Assembly (NCBI GenBank): GCA_020720945.1
Contig: DYNR01000018.1
Span: forward strand, 1 to 15,265
DNA length: 15,265 bases
Reading direction: 5' to 3'
DNA from: Chthoniobacter flavus
Lineage (GTDB): Bacteria > Verrucomicrobiota > Verrucomicrobiia > Chthoniobacterales > DYNR01
Part shown: piece by piece, positions 5,961 through 12,359 of the stretch
Layout of the letters: every line of letters begins with the position of its first letter
How positions within the stretch are numbered: position 1 is the stretch's first letter
The notes under the pieces: model-generated
What the model was told of the DNA's origin: nothing
Seen by the model: only the letters and a program-made list of their open reading frames with translations
The model's database searches: none
Made by a program: the position numbers and the translations under genes

Positions 5961-6930
5961 ATGGCCAGAGATTGAGTCCGCCTTTTGGGGAAGGAGAAGC
6001 AGAAGGGACGGAAGAGAACGCCGGTTTTTGCTTGGTTTGGCCCGAAGAAGGGAGAGGGACGGGGCGGTCCGAGACACCGGGAGCTTGGGCTTCTGCGGCT
6101 TTGGCGACAGGGTCCACTTCGCGTCCGCCGACGACGAGAACTTCCCCGTTCGGGCCGCGGCGGAGCGTGGGTTTCGATTCCGTTGTTTGGTCGTAGGCTT
6201 TGCGGACGCGGATTTCCCCGTTCAGGCCGATGTGGGAATAGACGAAATTGCGCGGGGCACGGAGTTGCAAGATGTGGACTTCGTTGTTCGTATCCAGTTC
6301 GACATCCGGTTTTCCGTAACTCATCAAATCTCCTAGTTTGTGGGTGCAAAAAACCCTGCCAGCTTCGGGGTTGATGATGCGGACATAGAGGGAAGTCGAG
6401 TTTGGCAGGCGGTGGGCGAGGAGAGAAATTTTGCGTGGTGAGCCGTCTAGGGGCAAGCCGACATTTTCTTCCCAGAGGAGGCGGCCTTCGGTGATTTCAA
6501 ATGGGGCGGAGGGGGAGCTGTAGTAGCGGTTTTGTTCCGATTCGAAGACATTTGCGCGGACGGAGTAGCGACCGAAGTCGTCTAGGACATAGAGCGGGGT
6601 GATATTCACTTGGCGGCGGAGGGTTTCGCCAGGACCAATCGCGACGGTATCTTTCGGGAAACTGCTCATGCGAGGGGAAACGGGGCGGTTGCCGTTGTCG
6701 GATTTATTTTCGATTTGGAAGCCGAACCACGGGGTGTCGCTCTGGTCGGAAAGCACCAGCGGGCGACCGCTCAAATTGGTGATCGTGACCGTGGCAATGA
6801 TCGGTTCGTAGCGGATGTAAAGGCTTCTGTGGAGGGAGATTCCGACTTGGAGTTGGGCGGATGCGGAGGTTGCCAAAAAGAGGCAGCCGAAGAGGAAAAG
6901 AAGGAGGCGGGGCAGGGCGAGAAATTTCAT
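5941..6930 (-). CDS. Secreted beta-rich protein of unknown function, third gene of operon
   Basis: I do not recognise this 329-residue protein. It has a signal peptide (hydrophobic 4-20, TSASA then Q26 as probable mature N-terminus). Residues 26-150 read as alternating beta strands, with YEPIIATVTITNLSGRPLVL (41-60) resembling an Ig-like/intermediate-filament-tail type strand pair. A second beta region spans about 150-245. After REVDP (270-274) comes a ~55-residue Pro/Ser/Ala-rich low-complexity tail ending in basic FKKKSQ. The ATG at 6930 overlaps the stop of the upstream gene as ATGA, so translation is coupled to the pseudokinase gene; the longer in-frame reading to 7206 is that gene's shadow. 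Its 3' end overlaps ispE by 20 bases. Signal peptide plus operon suggest an envelope partner of the two membrane proteins. No catalytic motif is evident. Confidence 0.82.
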   Translation of the reverse strand: MKFLALPRLLLFLFGCLFLATSASAQLQVGISLHRSLYIRYEPIIATVTITNLSGRPLVLSDQSDTPWFGFQIENKSDNGNRPVSPRMSSFPKDTVAIGPGETLRRQVNITPLYVLDDFGRYSVRANVFESEQNRYYSSPSAPFEITEGRLLWEENVGLPLDGSPRKISLLAHRLPNSTSLYVRIINPEAGRVFCTHKLGDLMSYGKPDVELDTNNEVHILQLRAPRNFVYSHIGLNGEIRVRKAYDQTTESKPTLRRGPNGEVLVVGGREVDPVAKAAEAQAPGVSDRPVPLPSSGQTKQKPAFSSVPSASPSPKGGLNLWPFKKKSQ

Positions 6931-8954
6931 TCGACGGGTTTGAGAGAGGAGGGGGGGGAAGAGGAAGCGGGACGGAAGCCGAGAGCCATGTCCGGTTGTT
7001 CCGGGAGGCGGTCCGTGAGTCGGCGGGTCAAAGAGGCATCGGGATTTTGCCAGTTTCCGCCGCGGATGACGGGGGTTTTTGTTTCGGGAGATTTCGGGCC
7101 AGAAACCCAAGAGTCCGTCCATTCCGAGACATTGCCCGCCATGTCCATGACTCCGTAGGGGCTTCTGTCGCGAGGGGAAGCCGAAACGGGCGACCATTTT
7201 TTCCAACCATCAACGGTTCCGCCTTTTTCGGGGTTTTGGTCAAAATCGGCGCCCGTGTTTGCCCAGGCGGGGTTGGGGGAGTTGCCCCACGGGAAGAGAA
7301 AACCGTCTTTTCCGCGAGCGGCTTTTTCCCATTCTTCTTCGGTAGGCAAGCGCATCCCCCGCCATTTTGCGTAGGCGAAAGCATCGTAAAAATCCACGCC
7401 AAAAACCGGGCAATCGAGGTTGAGTTTCGCGCCTTTGTATTTTCCGTAACGAGAAGCGGAAGTGAAAAATCCTGGAATCAAACCGTTGTTTACATTTTGG
7501 TCTGCCCAGTTTTCGGGGATGTAGTTTTTGCCTTCCGGTGCATCCGGGTGGGCGATTTCGGAAAGTCGTTCCGGGTTCGCGTGAACCCATGCCAAAAACT
7601 TTGCGTATTGGGTGATGGTCACGGGATACTCTTGAATCCAGAAGGCGGGCAAATCCAGGGATTGGCCGTTTTGGTAAAGGAATTTTCCGGCAGGAATTTC
7701 GATCAGGCGGGCGGAGTTCGCGCTGTTTTTGTTTGCGAGGAGAGAATAAAAAACACCGGCAGCCAGAAGGAAAAGGACGGCGAGGGTGCCTGCGGTCAGC
7801 AAAATGGCGTTGCGCTTTTTTTTGCGGGTATCCGAAAGAGCCTGTTGGGTGAGGCGGTCTTTGGCGGCGAGTTTTTCTGCGCCTACGATTTTTGTTTTTG
7901 GGGAAATGCGGAGGATTTCTGGGGCGAGTGCGGTCCATGAGGAAAAGGCGGATGAGCCTTGGGCCAACGAAAAGAGCGTAGCGCAAAGTTCAGGGGCAGA
8001 ATCGTTTGCGTCATCGGGCAAGCAAGCCAGAAGGATTTCCCCGAGGCGGGCGATTTCTTCGGCTTCCGAAAATTCTTCGGTTGGGAAAGCCGTCGCAGTG
8101 TTTTCGATGCGGACGGAGTCCGAAGAGGTCAGGAGAATGTGCGATGAGTGGATGATCGGGTGGGGGATGTTGCGGGCGGCCAGCCAGCCAAGGGCATCGC
8201 AACAAGTTTTGAGCGCGTTGAAAACGACTTTCGGAGAAAGTTTTTCGCCGGTGTCCCAAGTTTGTTGGACGGTGCGGAAAGGGATTAGTTCGATCGAGTA
8301 ATAATAAACATTTCCGGCGATGAGAGCCTCGTAAACCGAAAGGATGTAGGGTTGCTGGACTTTGGCCTTCACCCCCGCATCGTTAAAAAACATTTGTCCC
8401 GCCGAGGGGTCGCTGTCCGCCAGGGACGCATCGAAAACATGGAGGGCGACTTCTCGGGAAATGCCTTCTTGTCGTGCTCGATACACGCCGCCGCAAGGGG
8501 CATCCGCAATTTTTGAAAGGATCGAATAGGAGCCGAGCGTTTTTTCCAAGAAGGGGTCGTTATTTTCTTCTGTTGGCTCTTGGGTTGGGAGCGGTTGTTG
8601 GGGGGAGGCGGAAAAGGGGGGGAGAAAAGCGTGAAAAATTTCTTCGGAAGAGGCGGGGAGCAAGAAGATAGTATCATTTGCCGCTAGGTCGGCGTCTTGG
8701 GAAGAAAGCGGGGATTCCGCGAGAAAAAACGCTTTGAGTGCGGGGTTGTTTGCCCGCAACATATCGCGCAACAAAAAGGAAGGGGCACCGCAGAATGCAG
8801 CCAAGAGAGCGTCCCATTTCTCGCTGATTTTCGGAGGCAAAGCGACACCAGGGGAGGGGAGGGAAACGCAAAAACAGGAATGCCCCGCCTGGTTCAAAAA
8901 AGCTGACAGGTCTTCCGCCTGCGCGAGATTTTCGACGGCGAGCAGAACCCTCAT
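6927..8954 (-). CDS. Membrane protein with pseudo-receiver, pseudokinase and FGE-like domains
   Basis: This 675-residue protein has four parts. Residues 1-115 look like a response-regulator receiver fold (MRVLLAVENL start), but the phospho-acceptor Asp position reads LLAAF. Residues ~140-350 follow a Ser/Thr kinase plan (GSYSILSKIADAPCGGVYRA) with catalytic residues lost: the VAxK lysine is H172, the HRDxKxxN loop reads HPIIHSSH (265-272), and DFG reads NTA (285-287). RKKKR (377-381) precedes one membrane helix (~383-406). Residues ~417-664 form an FGE/sulfatase-modifying-type domain: RLPTEEEWEKAAR (535-547), FPWGN, MDMAGNVSEWTD (603-614), VIRGGNW (629-635), GFR. The substrate-oxidising cysteines of true FGE are absent after RGGNW. 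With the basic residues inside, the FGE-like domain should be periplasmic. Both junctions are ATGA. It probably senses or scaffolds rather than catalyses; architecture is clear, role unknown. Confidence 0.88.
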   Translation of the reverse strand: MRVLLAVENLAQAEDLSAFLNQAGHSCFCVSLPSPGVALPPKISEKWDALLAAFCGAPSFLLRDMLRANNPALKAFFLAESPLSSQDADLAANDTIFLLPASSEEIFHAFLPPFSASPQQPLPTQEPTEENNDPFLEKTLGSYSILSKIADAPCGGVYRARQEGISREVALHVFDASLADSDPSAGQMFFNDAGVKAKVQQPYILSVYEALIAGNVYYYSIELIPFRTVQQTWDTGEKLSPKVVFNALKTCCDALGWLAARNIPHPIIHSSHILLTSSDSVRIENTATAFPTEEFSEAEEIARLGEILLACLPDDANDSAPELCATLFSLAQGSSAFSSWTALAPEILRISPKTKIVGAEKLAAKDRLTQQALSDTRKKKRNAILLTAGTLAVLFLLAAGVFYSLLANKNSANSARLIEIPAGKFLYQNGQSLDLPAFWIQEYPVTITQYAKFLAWVHANPERLSEIAHPDAPEGKNYIPENWADQNVNNGLIPGFFTSASRYGKYKGAKLNLDCPVFGVDFYDAFAYAKWRGMRLPTEEEWEKAARGKDGFLFPWGNSPNPAWANTGADFDQNPEKGGTVDGWKKWSPVSASPRDRSPYGVMDMAGNVSEWTDSWVSGPKSPETKTPVIRGGNWQNPDASLTRRLTDRLPEQPDMALGFRPASSSPPSSLKPVE

Positions 8955-10012
8955 TGCAGGGGAGATTCCAAGATTACTTCCGAAGGGAACATCCGGTCGA
9001 GTTCGAGCGGAACTGCCCGCATGTCTTGCAAGTCTTCGCGGAAGTAAATGGCGACCGTGTAGCCGTAATAGGTTTTCTTATTCTTTTTCGGGTCGGCCAG
9101 AGGATAAACCACATCGAGGATTTCGGGTTCGTTGTCCGACCAGTCGATGGGAGGGCTGATCCATTGCGAGTTCACCGAGGACTCCGTGAGCGTGATATCG
9201 CCGTCTGGGGTGACTTCAAAGAAGCGGACAATGACCTTTACATCTGCGCTGGTGATTTTTGCTTCCGGGCGATTTTTGATTGCGATGCGGAGGGTTTTGA
9301 CACCGTTATCCCCATCGATTTCTCTGGCTTCGACGATGCCGAGGGCGGCGCCCGGTTGCAGCCCAACTTCGTCAACGAAAGGGGTTTGCGAATCGGCGGG
9401 AGCGCCGTTGGAACGGGCGGAAGAAGTGTTGGCGGAGGCGCGGGGGCGAGGGGTGGTGGGGATGCCGCGTTGCTCCATGTTATCGATGGTTTGGGCGACG
9501 AGGTTTCGGACGCGGAGAGCTTCGTTGCGGATTTCTGGCGGAATGTCTTTTCTTCCGATGAGAAGGTTGAGTTCGTCGTAGGCTTCTTGCACCCTGCCCA
9601 AGCGGTCGAGGACATAGGCGTATTGGAAGTGCAGGCTCGGTTCGGCAGGCAAGATTTCCCTAGCTTTTGCGAGTGCGGAAAATGCAGTTTCCCATTCGCC
9701 CACGCGCATGGATTTTTCTGCTTCCGCCACAAATGCCGTGGCTTCTTGCATTTGCGCGGGGTCAGGTTGCGAGGGGCGACTGGATGGCAAAGCGGGTTGT
9801 GGGGCGACTTGGAGTTGCGGGGGGCGATAAGCGGAAGTTTGTTGGGGTTGAATGACTTCTGGGGCGTTCACCGCAGAGCGAATCACCACGGCTGGAACCA
9901 CCCGCCAAACTACGGCAATCACTTGGGCTGCGGCGATTACACCGAGACACCAAAGGGCGATGGTAAAAGTCAAGCCTGCGGAAAGGCTGGGGGATGAGCT
10001 AATATTTTTCAC
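8951..10012 (-). CDS. Membrane-anchored TPR protein, first gene of operon
   Basis: This 353-residue protein starts with GTG (10012-10010); no upstream ATG fits, and the promoter nearby supports this start. One membrane helix spans about residues 14-43, followed by a Pro/Gln-rich linker (50-88). Residues ~88-175 form tetratricopeptide-like helices (WETAFSALAKAREILP, then LHFQYAYVLDRLGRVQEAYDE), about two repeats plus a capping helix. A second Pro/Ser linker leads to a beta-rich C-terminal domain (~215-353) with LRIAIKNRP, VIVRFFEV and YYGYTVAIYF strands, for which I know no family name. The N-terminus is short, so the C-terminal part could lie in either compartment; a periplasmic domain is my preferred reading. 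Its stop overlaps the pseudokinase ATG (ATGA). The TPR suggests protein-protein contacts with the other operon products. Confidence 0.82.
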   Translation of the reverse strand: MKNISSSPSLSAGLTFTIALWCLGVIAAAQVIAVVWRVVPAVVIRSAVNAPEVIQPQQTSAYRPPQLQVAPQPALPSSRPSQPDPAQMQEATAFVAEAEKSMRVGEWETAFSALAKAREILPAEPSLHFQYAYVLDRLGRVQEAYDELNLLIGRKDIPPEIRNEALRVRNLVAQTIDNMEQRGIPTTPRPRASANTSSARSNGAPADSQTPFVDEVGLQPGAALGIVEAREIDGDNGVKTLRIAIKNRPEAKITSADVKVIVRFFEVTPDGDITLTESSVNSQWISPPIDWSDNEPEILDVVYPLADPKKNKKTYYGYTVAIYFREDLQDMRAVPLELDRMFPSEVILESPLQ

Positions 10013-10020
10013 GGTTGAAG

Positions 10021-10049
10021 CTGATAGAAAAAAGCGAAGAGATTGTCAA
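10021..10049 (-). promoter_or_regulatory. Strong candidate sigma70-type promoter of the TPR/pseudokinase operon
   Basis: On the minus strand a perfect TTGACA (10049-10044) is followed after 17 bases by TATCAG (10026-10021, four of six). The -10 ends eight bases before the GTG at 10012, predicting a transcript that begins about one base from the start codon. The -35 overlaps the stop codon of the preceding CNNM-like gene (10046-10048), so the operon can be transcribed separately from it. No Shine-Dalgarno precedes the GTG. Confidence 0.6.
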
Positions 10050-11050
10050 CCTATTTTGTTGTCCAGATTGGGGGTGTTTGCCCGATGGGGCGGAGTTGGG
10101 TCAGGAAGGTCGTGGCCGAGGAGGATTTTTTGGATCAAGGATTCGAACGAAAGCAGGCTGTCGGCGTCGTCGGCACCGGGGATTGTAGCGAAAAAAGCGT
10201 GGGCTGCACGCATTTGCAAAAGTGCTTCGAGCAGGCGCGTTTCGGGGTCGAAAGCGACTGGGGATTTTGCGTAGGACTGCGCGCTACCCGAAGAAATGCC
10301 GTCGAGGAGCAAATCGTGCGAGTGCAGGAAGCCGAGGATTTGGCCGTCCTTTTGCAAGACGGGAACCCAATCCGTCCGATGTTTTTTTGCACCCTCGAAA
10401 ACGCGGGAGATTTTTTCGTTGAACGGAACGCAAAAGACGGATTCCGGGGCGATTGCCATTTCGGAAACCGTAGCGTTGCGGGCAGACAAAATCGAGTGGA
10501 CGATGTGCTTTTGGATCGGGGTCAAGACACCCGCATTTTCGCAACGGTTTGTCGCCCTGCGCACTTCGGTGACATTGGCGAGGCGGTGTTTCATCCGGAA
10601 GCGGTTTGCGCGGAAGAGCGAAGAAGAAAGCCATTTGGCGGCAGCGGAAAAAGGAGCCATGATGCGGTCGCTCCACCAGAGAATCCCGGCGCAAAGCAAA
10701 AGCCGTTGGTAAGCGAAACGGCGGAAAAGGACTTTTGGGATAAATTCGAAGAAAAAAGCGACGAACGGGAGGGTTCCGAGGAGCGAGGCGGCAGCAAAGA
10801 GAGGGGGGAGGCGGTCGGCGAGGATTCCGAAAAGAAGCGATACCGCCAAAATACGGAAGCAGGTGGTTAGCAAAACGACGGTCGCCATGAGGCGGGCAGG
10901 GTGCTCCAAAAGCTTGTCCAGTTTTGCTGCTTCGGGGATGCCTTTGAGGGCTTTTTGGCGTAGAAGAATCCGGTTGATCGAGGTGATGCCCGATTCGATT
11001 CCCGAATACAGGAAGAGAAGAACCAGCGAGCAGATGCAGGGGAAAATCAT
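10046..11050 (-). CDS. CNNM/CorC-family membrane protein, degenerate and truncated paralogue
   Basis: This 334-residue protein has the plan of the CNNM (DUF21) plus CBS-pair family. Hydrophobic helices run from ~3-18, 56-78, 84-103 and 115-130, with the family's E-x-x-PK element as FEFIPKVL (101-108) on a helix end. The CBS region is recognisable but worn: VLTPIQKHIVHSILSARNATVSEM (175-198) matches the segment before the family's MTPR motif, which here reads MAIAPES. The C-terminal CorC_HlyC domain found in the upstream neighbour is missing, and the protein ends in a Pro-rich tail. The ATG at 11050 overlaps the neighbour's stop as ATGA and has a full Shine-Dalgarno; an in-frame ATG at 11131 lies inside the neighbour and is rejected. 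It could be a heterodimer partner for Mg2+ or other cation transport; this is inference. Confidence 0.82.
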   Translation of the reverse strand: MIFPCICSLVLLFLYSGIESGITSINRILLRQKALKGIPEAAKLDKLLEHPARLMATVVLLTTCFRILAVSLLFGILADRLPPLFAAASLLGTLPFVAFFFEFIPKVLFRRFAYQRLLLCAGILWWSDRIMAPFSAAAKWLSSSLFRANRFRMKHRLANVTEVRRATNRCENAGVLTPIQKHIVHSILSARNATVSEMAIAPESVFCVPFNEKISRVFEGAKKHRTDWVPVLQKDGQILGFLHSHDLLLDGISSGSAQSYAKSPVAFDPETRLLEALLQMRAAHAFFATIPGADDADSLLSFESLIQKILLGHDLPDPTPPHRANTPNLDNKIG

Positions 11051-12300
11051 GCTTCGACCTCCTTTGGGTTGTGTTCCAGCGCGACTTCGCGGATTCGTTT
11101 GCGCGAGGCGCGTCGGACGACCGCGCGCCATGCGCCGAACGCAAACAAAGTGCCCGGCACCGGGATTGAACCATGGATTTCTCCCAGCAACCCAGCGATC
11201 GTGTCTGCCTCCGTTTCAGAAAAATCAATCCCGGTTTGTTCGGTGATGTCCTCCAGTCTAGCCGAACCGCAAACCAAGTAGCGATCGGCGTTGATTTTTT
11301 CTATGTAGAGCGCATTGCCCGCAACCGCTCCACCGCTATCACCAAAGATTTCCTCGAGCAAATCCGATAGGGTAACAATGCCTTCGAAGCCTCCGTAGTC
11401 GTCCAAAAGCAATGCGAAGCGCTGTTTGCCCGAGAGAAAATTTTGGAGGAGTTGGACGGCGTTCATCGACTCCGGGATGAAGGAGGGGGCATGGAGTTGT
11501 TCGAGGTAAAAAATCGAAGGAGAAAGCAAAAATTGGCGGACATCCAAGATGCCCAAAATATGGTCTCGCGACTCGCCATGGACGAGGATTTTGCGGAACC
11601 GGCGCGTCCGGACTGTCGAAATCGCTTCCTCCTGCGTCAAGGAATCGGGAAGAAAAAAGCAATCCACCCTTGGTGTCATGCACTGCGAAGCTTCTTTTTC
11701 TCCCAGTTTGACGACATTCCGGAGGACGGTCGCCTCTTCAAAAAGGATTTGTTCCTCCTTCGCCAAATCCAGCAACCCGATGTATTCCTCCTTCCTGCTT
11801 TCTGGAGAGAGGGGTTCCGCCAAAAAATACCTTCCGAAAAGCTGGTCGCCGAGGTTTTGGAGAAAGGTCGCCAGAGGTGCCAGCGTATCCACGAGAGTTC
11901 CCCCAACCCGCGAAAGCCGCCCGAGCACTTCCACCGGATATTGCACGGCGATGATTTTCGGAAAAACTTCGCAGAGCAAAAGGACGGCAAAAAAAACACC
12001 AGAAGCGAGGAGCCATCCGGGCAAGCGCGGGAACCCAGCGGTTTGCAGGATCAGCAGGCCGATAAAAATCAGGGCAAAATGCAGCAACGAGTTGCCGAGA
12101 AGCAGGCAGTTTGCGGTTTTTCTGGAGTCGGTCGTGAGGTCTTCGATTCGCTTGGCTGCGGCGGGAAAGCGCATTTTGAGGGTTTTTTTCCCGTTGGAAT
12201 CCAAGGAAAAAAGAGCGGTTTCCACGGCGGAAAGCGATGCGGACAATGCGGCGGCAAAGCAACCGCAAGCGGCGAGGAGAAAAATACTGTTCGGCGGCAT
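11047..12300 (-). CDS. CNNM/CorC-family transporter (CNNM, CBS pair, CorC_HlyC)
   Basis: This 417-residue protein belongs to the CorC/HlyC-CNNM family, linked to Mg2+ or Co2+ efflux and previously labelled hemolysin-like. The CNNM membrane domain spans ~1-155 with SAVETALFSLD (24-34) in place of the usual SaaETAlfsl motif, and EVFPKIIA (111-118) for the usual E.lPK.iA. The cytoplasmic CBS pair follows: VVKLGEKEASQCMTPRVD (196-213) and LLLDDYGGFEGIVTLSDLLEEIFG (297-320). The CorC_HlyC domain (~330-405) ends with GEIHGSIPVPGTLFAFGAW. All three domains look intact, unlike the paralogue immediately downstream. It starts 59 bases after leuS, beyond a hairpin, with no Shine-Dalgarno. Ion specificity cannot be told from sequence. 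Confidence 0.92.
   Translation of the reverse strand: MPPNSIFLLAACGCFAAALSASLSAVETALFSLDSNGKKTLKMRFPAAAKRIEDLTTDSRKTANCLLLGNSLLHFALIFIGLLILQTAGFPRLPGWLLASGVFFAVLLLCEVFPKIIAVQYPVEVLGRLSRVGGTLVDTLAPLATFLQNLGDQLFGRYFLAEPLSPESRKEEYIGLLDLAKEEQILFEEATVLRNVVKLGEKEASQCMTPRVDCFFLPDSLTQEEAISTVRTRRFRKILVHGESRDHILGILDVRQFLLSPSIFYLEQLHAPSFIPESMNAVQLLQNFLSGKQRFALLLDDYGGFEGIVTLSDLLEEIFGDSGGAVAGNALYIEKINADRYLVCGSARLEDITEQTGIDFSETEADTIAGLLGEIHGSIPVPGTLFAFGAWRAVVRRASRKRIREVALEHNPKEVEA
11057..11065 (-). promoter_or_regulatory. Consensus Shine-Dalgarno of the second CNNM gene
   Basis: AAAGGAGGT lies six bases before the ATG at 11050, inside the end of the upstream CNNM gene, and fixes the start of the second one. 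It is the only strong ribosome binding site I see in the window, which shows that the anti-Shine-Dalgarno route is available to this organism even though its other genes appear not to use it. Confidence 0.85.
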
Positions 12301-12326
12301 CGGGAGTGCGTTCGGGGCGATTCAGC

Positions 12327-12350
12327 GGGTTTTTGCCAGTGGCAAAACCC
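12327..12350 (-). terminator. Hairpin between leuS and the CNNM pair, without a clear T-run
   Basis: GGGTTTTGCC and GGCAAAAACCC on the minus strand flank a three-base loop, giving a ten-pair stem with one bulged A. It begins nine bases after the last base of leuS. No run of T follows (GCTGAATCG), so it is not a textbook intrinsic terminator; it could end or weaken transcription, protect the leuS 3' end, or act in the CNNM leader. Confidence 0.4.
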
Positions 12351-12359
12351 CCGGAAGAA

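Noticed and set aside
6861..7940. A 359-codon plus-strand open frame opposite the FGE-like domain.
   Set aside because: It is antisense to clear FGE-family motifs and is composed of Phe/Gly/Arg-rich sequence with no recognisable domain.
6927..8954. Calling the 675-residue protein an active Ser/Thr kinase or formylglycine-generating enzyme.
   Set aside because: The catalytic Lys, HRD Asp and DFG Asp are all replaced and the FGE active-site cysteines are missing.
8954..9997. A 347-codon plus-strand open frame nearly covering the TPR gene.
   Set aside because: The minus-strand reading has a membrane helix, TPR pattern, promoter and ATGA coupling; the antisense product shows no fold signal.
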